Positions 6,500 to 13,359 of a stretch of 20,112 nucleotides of DNA are shown in pieces. Under the pieces are notes generated by a model. The model was given only the letters and a program-made list of their open reading frames with translations, did not search any database and had not been told where the DNA came from. Each line of letters begins with the position of its first letter. The first letter of the stretch is position 1. This DNA is from Erythrobacter sp. (lineage in GTDB: Bacteria > Pseudomonadota > Alphaproteobacteria > Sphingomonadales > Sphingomonadaceae), in contig JANQTR010000071.1 of assembly GCA_030731635.1 (NCBI GenBank), positions 1 through 20,112 on the forward strand, read 5' to 3'. The translations under genes were made by a program, and so were the position numbers.

Positions 6500-7570
6500 A
6501 TGCCCTTTCCTTCCGGTTTCCTGTCCCGATCCGCCCGTGCGATAGCGCCCCGCGCGCCAACTGCGTCCGCAGCGCCAAGCCGCGCCGCCGAAGCGCGGCG
6601 CTTGCTGATCGAGCGGATCAGCGATTTCATCACCAAGCATGATCTTGCGGTGACGGCGCACAACCTTGCCACGATCTGCGGCGGGCTGTCAGGCGCCAGC
6701 CCCGAACTGGCCGAGGCATTTGCGCAGCGCGAAATCGCCGGGGAACCGATTGATCAACGCTGGCTCGATACGCTGGCGCGGCTTGATCCCGATGGCCATG
6801 CGCGGCTTGCAGAGCTGGAAACGCTGATGGACAAGCTGGAATATGCGCTGATGCGATTTGCGCAGACAGCGCGTTCGGGCCAGACCGAAACCAGCGACCA
6901 TCGTGACGCAATTGGTATACAGCTGGCCGCGATGGCAGAACCCAATGATATTGCCCAGGTGCTCGATCTTTCGCGCGCGATGATGGCGCGGATCGAACAG
7001 GTCGAAGCCGCCATGGCCCGCAGCGAGGCCGAGACTGAACGGCTGCGCCAGAATCTGGCGATGGCCCGGATGGAGGCCGATGTCGATCACCTCACCCGGC
7101 TGCCCAACCGCCGCGCCTTCGAACGCCGGTTGATGTCCGCCGCCGCCGAAGCGCGCACAAAGGGCGAACCGCTCAGCCTGGCTTTCTGCGATCTCGATCA
7201 CTTTAAGTTGATCAACGACCGCCACGGCCACGAAGCCGGCGACCGGGTGCTGTGCGCGATGGCAGCCAGCCTGATCGAATATGCCGGTGACAGCTTTTTT
7301 GTGGCACGCCACGGCGGCGAAGAATTTGTGCTGTTGTTCTATGGCCTCGACAAAGAAGCCGCCCGCCAGCGGGTGGATGGAATGCGCGCCGCTCAGGCCG
7401 CACGCCAACTGCTCAATCGCGAAAACGGTCAGCCATTTGGACGTATCACCTTTTCCAGCGGGATCGCCGAAGTCACCGAAGACCCCGATATCCGCAGCGC
7501 GCTGACGCGCGCCGATGCCGCGCTGTACCGCGCCAAGCAGGAAGGCCGCAACCGGGTGATGGTGGGCTGA
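6500..7570 (+). CDS. Diguanylate cyclase (GGDEF domain, active-site GGEEF)
   Basis: The 356-residue protein should make cyclic di-GMP from two GTP. A helical N-terminal region (about 25-150) of unknown fold leads through a coiled coil (about 155-195, IEQVEAAMARSEAETERLRQ) to a GGDEF domain beginning at DHLTRLPNRRAFERRL. The domain has the metal/GTP-site residues CDLDHFKLINDRHGHEAGD and the signature HGGEEF (GGEEF at 272-276), so it looks catalytically intact. The usual RxxD inhibitory site is missing: the stretch before RHGGEEF is EYAGDSFFVA. No transmembrane segment or signal peptide is seen, so it is probably cytoplasmic. ATG 6500 is chosen over TTG 6491; neither has a strong Shine-Dalgarno sequence. 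It lies inside the flagellar cluster, divergent from flgA, suggesting c-di-GMP control of motility (inference). Confidence 0.93.
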   Translation: MPFPSGFLSRSARAIAPRAPTASAAPSRAAEARRLLIERISDFITKHDLAVTAHNLATICGGLSGASPELAEAFAQREIAGEPIDQRWLDTLARLDPDGHARLAELETLMDKLEYALMRFAQTARSGQTETSDHRDAIGIQLAAMAEPNDIAQVLDLSRAMMARIEQVEAAMARSEAETERLRQNLAMARMEADVDHLTRLPNRRAFERRLMSAAAEARTKGEPLSLAFCDLDHFKLINDRHGHEAGDRVLCAMAASLIEYAGDSFFVARHGGEEFVLLFYGLDKEAARQRVDGMRAAQAARQLLNRENGQPFGRITFSSGIAEVTEDPDIRSALTRADAALYRAKQEGRNRVMVG

Positions 7571-7577
7571 ATTCGCA

Positions 7578-7616
7578 CTTGGGGCGGTACGCCGCTCGCG
7601 CTGCGCAATCCCCCAG
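7578..7616. terminator. Possible bidirectional terminator between convergent genes
   Basis: CTTGGGG (7578-7584) can pair with CCCCCAG (7610-7616) with one mismatch, enclosing a small GGCG-GTA-CGCC hairpin (7583-7593). It lies in the 71-bp gap between the ends of the cyclase and MotB-like genes. No T-run follows on either strand, so the call is weak. Confidence 0.25.
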
Positions 7617-7641
7617 CTATCACTGCCACTGGCCCTAGCGA

Positions 7642-8097
7642 TCACCCTGCGGCCACCACCTCAGCATCATAGGCAAGGCTGGCATAGATATCCGCCTGCG
7701 TGCTGGCGGTAATAATGGTGCGCACCGCCACGCCGTGCAGCGCCGCATCATCTGCCAGCGCCTGCGCAGCCTCCCAGGCTTCTGCCTCGTCGCCCGGTCG
7801 GTGGCGCACAAACACCGTCAGCGTCGTGCGCGGATCGCGTGGTTGGACGGCCAGCCATTCGGCCAGACTCGGCCCACCCGGAACCGGGCGGAACAAGGCC
7901 TGCGACGCGGCGATTTCTGCGGCTGCTCCGCCGCGCGCATCCCTCTCGGTCGCGGCGCTATCAGCCAGCTTGCGCCCGCTTTTCGCCTCTGAGGCAGGCA
8001 GCGCAGACAAGGTCACCAGAAACAGGATCAGCGCCAGATCAGCCAGCAGCAATTGCCAGCCAGCCGGATTGCCCGCTGTGTGGGTTGGCCGGGTCAT
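7642..8097 (-). CDS. Short MotB/ExbD-like membrane protein, partner of the MotA-like protein
   Basis: This 151-residue protein is not one I recognise by name. It has one membrane segment (about 15-34, QLLLADLALILFLVTLSAL) with a lone Asp, D20, inside it, in the place where MotB, ExbD and TolR carry their proton-binding Asp. The periplasmic part (about 85-150) has a strand-helix-strand pattern (TTLTVFVRHRP, then AEAWEAAQALADDAALHGV, then VRTIIT) that could be a degenerate OmpA/MotB-like or ExbD-like fold. The peptidoglycan-binding residues of a true MotB C-terminus are not visible, and the protein is less than half MotB's length. Its ATG overlaps the stop of the MotA-like gene by 4 bp, so the two are coupled. 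Role as an ion-channel partner is inferred. The full-length MotB of the cluster is at 17976-18983. Confidence 0.55.
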   Translation of the reverse strand: MTRPTHTAGNPAGWQLLLADLALILFLVTLSALPASEAKSGRKLADSAATERDARGGAAAEIAASQALFRPVPGGPSLAEWLAVQPRDPRTTLTVFVRHRPGDEAEAWEAAQALADDAALHGVAVRTIITASTQADIYASLAYDAEVVAAG

Positions 8098-8768
8098 GCC
8101 ACACCCCGCAAATGCGCGCGCCGTTCCTGCGTGGCGGCGTCCGCTTTGCCGATCTGTGCGACAAACCAGTCGGCCAAGGCCTCACGCGCGGTTTCCTCGC
8201 CCAGACCGCGCCGGGCGATCGCGCTGGCCAGCGGATGGCACAGTAAATGCGCCAGCAGCGCGCCGTAAAGCGATGTCAGCACCGCGGTCGATACCGTCGC
8301 CATGATCGTCAGGGCAGGGTTGACGGCGCCTCCCGGTGCCAGCTGGGTGAGCCCGTAAAGCGTACCGATCAAACCGAACACGGGCGCCAGTTCGCCTGCC
8401 CAGTCGAACACCTGCGCCGCGCTGATCCGCCGCGCTTCTTCCAGCGCGCGCTGCGCCCGGCGGACCGTACCCAGTGCCTCCACCGTGCCGTGGCGCAGGT
8501 AGGATTCCAGCATCAGGCGCAGTGCATGGTCGGGCGGCAGCGCGGGATCGGCGCGGTGTGCGCCTTCGCGTTGGATCGCAGTGAGCGCCAGCGCCATCGC
8601 CTTGCGATTGGCCTCGGGATCAAACCCGCGCCGCGCCAGCCGACATGCTGCCTGCACCGCCGCGCCAAATTCGCGCCAGCCGCAACGCGCCGCGCTGGCC
8701 AGCACAGTGCCGGCCACCACGATCGCCAAGGCGCCCGGATCGAACAGAGATATCAACGTATTTGCCAT
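8094..8768 (-). CDS. Reduced MotA-like (MotA/TolQ/ExbB family) proton-channel protein
   Basis: The 224-residue product starts at ATG 8766-8768, with AGAGGG about 7 nt upstream; the longer open frame above it lacks this support. Three hydrophobic segments are visible (about 11-28, 122-143 and 153-178), against four in standard MotA. The first has the MotA/PomA-like DPGALAIVVAGTVLAS. The later pair carry the family signature APVFGLIGTLYGLTQL and VSTAVLTSLYGALLAHLLCHPLA. The cytoplasmic loop is about 90 residues, ending in RRAQRALEEARRI. The protein therefore looks like a MotA relative that lost its first helix. It is followed by a coupled MotB/ExbD-like gene, and lies between the cyclase gene and the flgB promoter. 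It could be an alternative stator, a stator modulator, or a TolQ-like energiser; sequence alone cannot decide. Confidence 0.75.
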   Translation of the reverse strand: MANTLISLFDPGALAIVVAGTVLASAARCGWREFGAAVQAACRLARRGFDPEANRKAMALALTAIQREGAHRADPALPPDHALRLMLESYLRHGTVEALGTVRRAQRALEEARRISAAQVFDWAGELAPVFGLIGTLYGLTQLAPGGAVNPALTIMATVSTAVLTSLYGALLAHLLCHPLASAIARRGLGEETAREALADWFVAQIGKADAATQERRAHLRGVA

Positions 8769-8875
8769 TCCGATCCCTCTCGCGTGGCACGGTTCCACAC
8801 CCGCAGAACGGATCGCAGCGGCGCAGTTTAAGCTGCCAGCGGTGGGACTGCTGCAATGGGTCAGCAATTCCGGCG

Positions 8876-8890
8876 GCAGTCGCTTGCCCA
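8876..8890 (-). promoter_or_regulatory. Weak sigma-54-like site upstream of the MotA-like gene
   Basis: The minus strand reads TGGGCAAGCGACTGC: GG and GC are 10 nt apart as required, but the -24 box departs from TGGCACG at four of seven positions. It would give a leader of about 96 nt before ATG 8768. A second candidate at 8823-8838 (TGGCAG...CTGC) has an 11-nt spacing. Neither is convincing. Confidence 0.2.
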
Positions 8891-8977
8891 TTGGCCCCGT
8901 CGCCAGCGGCAAAGGCTTGCCGGTTCCCACCCCGATCCCGTCCCGCATCAGAGACCAGCGCAGGGGTCGCGCGCATT

Positions 8978-8992
8978 TGGCACGCTTCATGC
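8978..8992 (+). promoter_or_regulatory. Sigma-54 promoter (-24/-12) for the flgB operon
   Basis: TGGCACGCTTCATGC matches TGGCACG-N4-TTGC at all positions but one (A for the first T of the -12 box), with the invariant GG and GC at the right spacing. Predicted transcription start is about 9003, giving a leader of about 50 nt before the flgB GTG at 9055. It would drive the flgB-to-motB operon. Confidence 0.85.
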
Positions 8993-9054
8993 TGATTGAT
9001 CGGCACAGCGGGCAGACCCCGTCAGATATGAACCCGTTACAGGAGGCATTTCGC

Positions 9055-9411
9055 GTGAACGAGCGACTTTTCGGCATCCACGGCGCAGCCCTGACCTTGC
9101 GGTCGGAGCGCATGGGCGTGATCGCATCCAACATCGCCAACGCCGCCACCCCCGGATTCAAGGCCCGCGATATTGATTTCAACGCCGCGCTGGATGCCCG
9201 GATCAACGCCGAGCGCGGCGGCGGCGCGGCCAGCGATCCGCGTAGCGGGATGGTGTATCGCCGCCCGACCATGCCGACGCTGGATGGCAACACGGTTGAA
9301 CTGAACCGCGAACAGGTCGCCTTTGCGGAAAACGCGGTGGCCTATTCAGCGACGCTCGCTTTCGTGCAGGGCAAGGTCAACACCATCACCCGCGCGCTGA
9401 CGGGTGAATAA
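9055..9411 (+). CDS. flgB: Flagellar proximal rod protein FlgB
   Basis: FlgB is a periplasmic rod subunit exported by the flagellar secretion system. The 118-residue product has the N-terminal rod signature: ERLFGIHGAALTLRSERMGVIASNIANAATPGFKARD. The C-terminal helix is AENAVAYSATLAFVQGKVNTITRAL. I chose the GTG at 9055 because a perfect AGGAGG (9041-9046) sits 8 nt upstream. An in-frame ATG at 9028 would add 9 residues but put the Shine-Dalgarno inside the gene. It is the first gene of the long plus-strand operon, about 50 nt after the predicted transcription start. flgC follows after 2 bp. No fliE is found beside flgBC, where many species have it. Confidence 0.95.
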   Translation: MNERLFGIHGAALTLRSERMGVIASNIANAATPGFKARDIDFNAALDARINAERGGGAASDPRSGMVYRRPTMPTLDGNTVELNREQVAFAENAVAYSATLAFVQGKVNTITRALTGE

Positions 9412-9413
9412 AG

Positions 9414-9824
9414 ATGCCTGATCAGCCCCCCATGACGCTGTTTTCGATGACCACCCGCGCAATGCAGGCGCAGATGGTGCGGATGAATGCGGCGACGTCG
9501 AACCTCGCCAACGCAGGCTCCGTCTCAAGCACCGAAGCGGGCGCCTATCGCCCGATCCGCGCGGTGTTCGAAGTGGAGTTAGACCGCGCTTCGGGCCTTG
9601 CCGGGGTCAGATCCGGCGGGCTGGTGCGTTCCGAAACCGCACCCAACAAACGCTATGATCCCGGTCACCCGCTGGCCGATCCGGACGGCAATGTGTGGGA
9701 AGCCTCGGTCGATGAAACCGCCGAGATGGTCGAGATCACCGAAAGCGCCCGGCAATACCAGAACCTGGTGCAGGCGCTCCAGACCGCCAAGCAATTGATG
9801 CTCGAAACCCTGAGGAGCCAGTAA
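9414..9824 (+). CDS. flgC: Flagellar proximal rod protein FlgC
   Basis: FlgC is a rod subunit next to FlgB. The 136-residue size is usual. Recognisable parts are MTLFSMTTRAMQAQMVRMNAATSNLANAGSVSSTEAGAYRP at the start, the conserved KRYDPGHPLADPDGNV in the middle, and the C-terminal helix EMVEITESARQYQNLVQALQTAKQLMLETLRS. The start at ATG 9414 is 2 bp after the flgB stop. A second ATG at 9432 is also possible and would give a more standard N-terminus; neither has a strong Shine-Dalgarno sequence. The stop overlaps the flgD start by 1 bp (TAATG). Confidence 0.96.
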   Translation: MPDQPPMTLFSMTTRAMQAQMVRMNAATSNLANAGSVSSTEAGAYRPIRAVFEVELDRASGLAGVRSGGLVRSETAPNKRYDPGHPLADPDGNVWEASVDETAEMVEITESARQYQNLVQALQTAKQLMLETLRSQ

Positions 9825-10159
9825 TGCAAACCCCAGCCATTCAAACCAGTGCCATTAATTCAGCAGGTCAAGCAGCGCTCGACCGGCTCAACACCCCTTC
9901 ACGGCTGACCGGCGGCGGGCTCGAATCGCTCAATCAGGGCGATTTCCTGCGGCTGCTGACCACCCAGCTGCAGTTTCAAGACCCGCTGGAGCCAGCCGAT
10001 AACGAAGCACTGCTGGCGCAGATGGCGCAATTTTCATCGCTGGCCGCGACCACCGAAGGCACCGCCACGCTCGAACAGATTTCGACCAAGCTCGACCGGC
10101 TGATCGCGGCACAGGAAGCCGCGCTTGCGCCGCCCGCTGCCCCGGTAAGCCAGCCCTAA
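9824..10159 (+). CDS. flgD: Hook cap/scaffold protein FlgD, short form
   Basis: FlgD caps the growing hook and is needed for FlgE polymerisation. The conserved N-terminal motif is complete: LNQGDFLRLLTTQLQFQDPLEPADNEALLAQMAQFSSL (about 38-75), followed by a helix (TATLEQISTKLDRLIAAQEAAL). The product is only 111 residues, about half the length of enteric FlgD, and ends where the Tudor/fibronectin-like C-terminal domains would begin. The frame closes with a normal TAA 27 bp after the last helix, so this looks like a genuine short form, not a frameshift. GAGGAG precedes the ATG by about 8 nt. Short FlgD proteins are known in some alphaproteobacteria. Confidence 0.93.
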   Translation: MQTPAIQTSAINSAGQAALDRLNTPSRLTGGGLESLNQGDFLRLLTTQLQFQDPLEPADNEALLAQMAQFSSLAATTEGTATLEQISTKLDRLIAAQEAALAPPAAPVSQP

Positions 10160-10198
10160 TCCCCTCCTTTTCACACCCCAGCCAAGGATCACACCACT

Positions 10199-11011
10199 AT
10201 GTCATTCTTCACCTCTCTCAGCGGTCTGCGTAACGCCCAAACCGATCTCAGCGTCATTTCGCACAACATCGCCAATGCCGAGACGGTCGGCTTCAAGAAA
10301 AGCTCGGCGCAGTTTGCCGATCTGGTTGCCAGCGGTTCGGCCACCGATCCGCGCCGCACTGCCGGGATCGGCGCAACGGTGTCCGCGATCACGCAGGATT
10401 TTGCGCTCGGCCCGCTCGAACAGACCGGCCGCAGCCTTGATCTTGCGGTTGATGGCGATGGATTCTTTGCGCTCGCCAACCCGTTTTCGGGCGACCTGAG
10501 CTTTACCCGCAACGGCAATTTCCGGCTGCTCGCCACCGGACAGTTGCAGGATGCCCAAGGCAATACGCTTCAGGCCTTCCCGGTTGATGCCGCAGGGGTG
10601 CCGACTTCGGCAACCCCCGGTGATGTGACCGTGCCGCTGACCAATGGCACCGGTTCGGCGCTGGCCAACGTCACGATCGACAATCGCGGAATCATCAACG
10701 CTGCTTATGCGGATGGCACCTCTACCCCGGTCGGGCAGGTGGCTTTGGCGACCTTTGCCTCGCCCAACGGGCTGCGCGCGATTGGCCAGACCAAATGGCA
10801 GGCATCGGGCGATTCCGGGCTGCCGCAATTCGGCAACCCGGGCATCGGCAATTACGGCGAAACGATCAGCGGCGCGCTGGAACGGTCCAACGTCGATCTG
10901 GCCGAAGAAATGGTCGGCCTGCTGACCGCACAGCGCAATTTCCAGGCCAATGCCCGCGCCATCGATACCGCCACCACGATCTCGCAAACCGTGATCAACC
11001 TTCAGAACTGA
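10199..11011 (+). CDS. flgE: Flagellar hook protein FlgE, short form
   Basis: FlgE polymerises into the hook. The N-terminus MSFFTSLSGLRNAQTDLSVISHNIANAETVGFKKS and the segment TQDFALGPLEQTGRSLDLAVDGDGFFAL are typical of FlgE, and the C-terminal coiled region LAEEMVGLLTAQRNFQANARAIDTATTISQTVINL closes the D0 domain. At 270 residues it is far shorter than common FlgE proteins (about 400 or more) and nearly the size of FlgG, so the outer D2/D3 domains appear reduced to a small insert (about residues 110-200). Its place after flgD and its N-terminus favour FlgE over another rod protein. AAGGA precedes the ATG by about 10 nt. A 39-bp gap separates it from flgD; no promoter was seen there. Confidence 0.9.
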   Translation: MSFFTSLSGLRNAQTDLSVISHNIANAETVGFKKSSAQFADLVASGSATDPRRTAGIGATVSAITQDFALGPLEQTGRSLDLAVDGDGFFALANPFSGDLSFTRNGNFRLLATGQLQDAQGNTLQAFPVDAAGVPTSATPGDVTVPLTNGTGSALANVTIDNRGIINAAYADGTSTPVGQVALATFASPNGLRAIGQTKWQASGDSGLPQFGNPGIGNYGETISGALERSNVDLAEEMVGLLTAQRNFQANARAIDTATTISQTVINLQN

Positions 11012-11021
11012 TCGCTGAACC

Positions 11022-11780
11022 ATGGACCGCCTGATCTACACTGCGATGACCGCGATGAACGCGGCGATGGACCGGCAACGGGTGGTGGCGAACAATCTCG
11101 CCAACGCTTCGACGCCGGGCTTTCGTCAGGAAATCTTCGCGGTCACCCCTGCCACCTTGAAGGACGGATCATTGGAAGCCCGCGCCATGGCGCGCGGCAA
11201 TGTGCGCGGCGCAGACATGACAGCGGCGCGGGTCACGCCCACCGGCAACCCGCTCGACGTCGCGCTGGAAGGCAACGCCTTGCTCGCGTTTCAGGGTCCG
11301 GACCGGCAGGGCGAAGTGTACTCGCGCCGGGGCGACCTGCGGGTGGCGGCTTCGGGCGTGCTCGAAAACGGCGAAGGGCTGGCGGTACTGGGCCAGACCG
11401 GCACACCGATCACCGTACCGCCGGGCTTTGCCATCAGCATTGCGGCCGATGGCACCATCCTCGCCAGCGATCCGGCGGCGGCAGACGCTGCGGCGGAACC
11501 GATCGACCGGCTGCGGCTGGTCAATCCGCAAGGCAGCCCACTGGCCAAGGGGATCGACAGTTTTCTGAAAGTGCCGACCGCCAATGGCACCAATGGCGTG
11601 CTGCCCCCCGATCTGACCGCACGGCTGACTTCGGGCGCGCTCGAACAGTCGAATGTCGAGACCGCCGATACGCTGGTGCAGATGATCGAAGCCCAGCGCG
11701 CCTTTGAACAACGCGCCACCATCATCCGCACCGCTGGCGAGCTCGACGAAGCCTCCAGCGAATTGCTGATGATGCGCTGA
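11022..11780 (+). CDS. flgF: Flagellar rod protein FlgF
   Basis: FlgF is a proximal rod subunit of the FlgE/F/G family. The 252-residue length is standard. The start MDRLIYTAMTAMNAAMDRQRVVANNLANASTPGFR has the FlgF-specific 'MDr.iY.amtaa.....rq...aNNLANa.TpGFr' pattern. The middle NPLDVALEGNALLAFQ parallels the FlgG segment, and the ending SNVETADTLVQMIEAQRAFEQRATIIRTAGELDEASSELLMMR is the D0 C-terminal helix. It starts 10 bp after flgE's stop and has only a weak ribosome-binding site, suggesting coupled translation. Confidence 0.95.
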   Translation: MDRLIYTAMTAMNAAMDRQRVVANNLANASTPGFRQEIFAVTPATLKDGSLEARAMARGNVRGADMTAARVTPTGNPLDVALEGNALLAFQGPDRQGEVYSRRGDLRVAASGVLENGEGLAVLGQTGTPITVPPGFAISIAADGTILASDPAAADAAAEPIDRLRLVNPQGSPLAKGIDSFLKVPTANGTNGVLPPDLTARLTSGALEQSNVETADTLVQMIEAQRAFEQRATIIRTAGELDEASSELLMMR

Positions 11781-11803
11781 TTTTTCCGATGGAGTTTTGA
11801 ACC

Positions 11804-12595
11804 ATGCCCACTTCCGCACTACACGTCGCCCGCACCGGGCTTGAAGCGCAGGATGCGCGGATGCGCGTCATTGCCAACAACCTTGCCAATATCGGCACCA
11901 CCGGGTTCAAGCGCGACCGGGTTGATTTTGCCACGCTTGCCTATCAGGAAACGCGGGTCGCCGGGCAGCAATCATCCGGGCAGACCGCGTTTGCGGTGGG
12001 TCTGAACCTTGGTACCGGGGTGCAGATCCAGGGCACCTCGCGGATCGAAGCGCAAGGCACGCTCAACACCACGGCCAATCCGCTGGATCTGGCGCTGGAT
12101 GGGCCGGGCTATTTCCAGGTGGAACTGCCGCCGGGCGGCCAGATCGGCTTTACCCGCGCGGGCAATTTCACGATTTCGAATGATGGCACGCTGGTCACCT
12201 CGCAGGGCTATGCCGTGCAGCCTGCGATCCAGGTGCCCGCGGGTGCGCAATCGATCACGATTTCACCCGATGGCACGGTCAGCGCGGTGACCCCGGGCAA
12301 TGCCGAACCGGCGCTGCTGGGCCAGCTTACCATTGCCAGCTTTGCCAACCCGGCGGGCCTGCGCGCGATTGGCGACAACTTTCTGGTCGAAACCGGTGCC
12401 AGCGGCCCGGCGGAAACCGGCGCAGGCGGCGAAAATGGCCGCGGGCAGGTGCGTCAGGGCGCGCTCGAATCCTCGAACGTCAACGTGGTCGAAGAACTGG
12501 TCGAGATGATCGAGACCCAGCGCGCCTACGAAATCAATTCGCGGATGGTGAGCGCGGTCGACGAAATGCTCCAGAACGCCAACCAGACCTTGTGA
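11804..12595 (+). CDS. flgG: Flagellar distal rod protein FlgG
   Basis: FlgG forms the distal rod that crosses the peptidoglycan and passes through the P and L rings. At 263 residues it has the canonical length. Signature segments are ALHVARTGLEAQDARMRVIANNLANIGTTGFKRDRVDF near the start, NPLDLALDGPGYFQVELPPGGQIGFTRAGNF in the middle, and SNVNVVEELVEMIETQRAYEINSRMVSAVDEMLQNANQTL at the end, all close to FlgG consensus. A GGAG sequence lies about 10 nt before the ATG. The stop at 12593-12595 adjoins the flgH ribosome-binding site. Identification is secure. Confidence 0.98.
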   Translation: MPTSALHVARTGLEAQDARMRVIANNLANIGTTGFKRDRVDFATLAYQETRVAGQQSSGQTAFAVGLNLGTGVQIQGTSRIEAQGTLNTTANPLDLALDGPGYFQVELPPGGQIGFTRAGNFTISNDGTLVTSQGYAVQPAIQVPAGAQSITISPDGTVSAVTPGNAEPALLGQLTIASFANPAGLRAIGDNFLVETGASGPAETGAGGENGRGQVRQGALESSNVNVVEELVEMIETQRAYEINSRMVSAVDEMLQNANQTL

Positions 12596-12606
12596 GGAAG
12601 ATTGTG

Positions 12607-13344
12607 ATGACGGGTCGAACCTTGTTGCTTGCCGCGCCCCTTTTGCTCACCGCCTGTGGCGGATTGGGCGGCAAAGGGCCGCAGGCAGGCTTTGCCGCGC
12701 CCCCGCCGCCTGGGGCGGCAATATCTTTGATGCCGCCCGGAACGCCGATGACAGCCGCCACGGCGGGCGATCCGTTCGCCATGGCTCCGACTGCGCCAGC
12801 GCAGGCCAGCAGCGGCGCGATCTTCCAACCTGCGCAAGGTTACGCCGGGCTGGTCACCGGCACCCGCGCCCGCGCGCTGGGCGATATGGTGACCATCGTG
12901 CTGGTCGAATCAACCACCACCAACAAGAGCACAACCGGGCGCACAAACCGCGACGGCAGCTTTTCGATCACCCCGCCTGCCTCCGGCCCGCTGTCGTTTC
13001 TCAACCCCAATGCCCTTAATGCTGCGGCCGATGGGTCGTTCACTGGTGGAGGCAATGCCGCGCAGCAAAGCCGCCTGAACGGCACGGTCGCGGTGACCAT
13101 TGCCACCATCTACCCCAACGGCACCGCCGAAGTGGTCGGAGAAAAGCAGATGATGCTCAGCCAAGGGGACGAATGGGTGCAATTTGCCGGTCGTATCCGG
13201 CTGGTCGACATCGATGGCGACAACCGCCTTGCCTCGTCGCAGGTGGCCAATGCCCGCATCATCTACACCGGCAAGGGCGCGGTGCAGCAGGCCAGCCGTC
13301 CGGGTTGGTTGAGCCGGTTCTTCGGCCTGATTTCACCGTTCTGA
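12607..13344 (+). CDS. flgH: Flagellar L-ring lipoprotein FlgH
   Basis: FlgH is the outer-membrane lipoprotein that forms the L-ring bushing. ATG 12607 is chosen as start because GAGGAAG (12594-12600) ends 6 nt upstream; GTG codons at 12592 and 12604 are in frame but overlap this site. The 245-residue product has a lipoprotein signal with lipobox LLTAC (Cys17), then a Pro/Ala/Gly-rich stretch. The conserved L-ring core includes ARALGDMVTIVLVESTTTNKST, LNGTVAVTIATIYPNGTAEVVGEKQMMLSQGDEWVQFAGRIR and ASSQVANARIIYTGKGAVQQASRPGWLSRFF. It overlaps nothing but follows flgG by 11 bp, with flgI 15 bp further on. Confidence 0.97.
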   Translation: MTGRTLLLAAPLLLTACGGLGGKGPQAGFAAPPPPGAAISLMPPGTPMTAATAGDPFAMAPTAPAQASSGAIFQPAQGYAGLVTGTRARALGDMVTIVLVESTTTNKSTTGRTNRDGSFSITPPASGPLSFLNPNALNAAADGSFTGGGNAAQQSRLNGTVAVTIATIYPNGTAEVVGEKQMMLSQGDEWVQFAGRIRLVDIDGDNRLASSQVANARIIYTGKGAVQQASRPGWLSRFFGLISPF

Positions 13345-13359
13345 GTGGGGGAGGTAACC

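Noticed and set aside
8823..8838. TGGCAG...CTGC on the minus strand upstream of the MotA-like gene
   Set aside because: Spacing between GG and GC is 11 nt, one too many for sigma-54.
12266..12280. TGGCACG-GTCA-GCGC, a sigma-54-like sequence
   Set aside because: It lies inside flgG coding sequence, the -12 box is GCGC instead of TTGC, and no gene starts after it.
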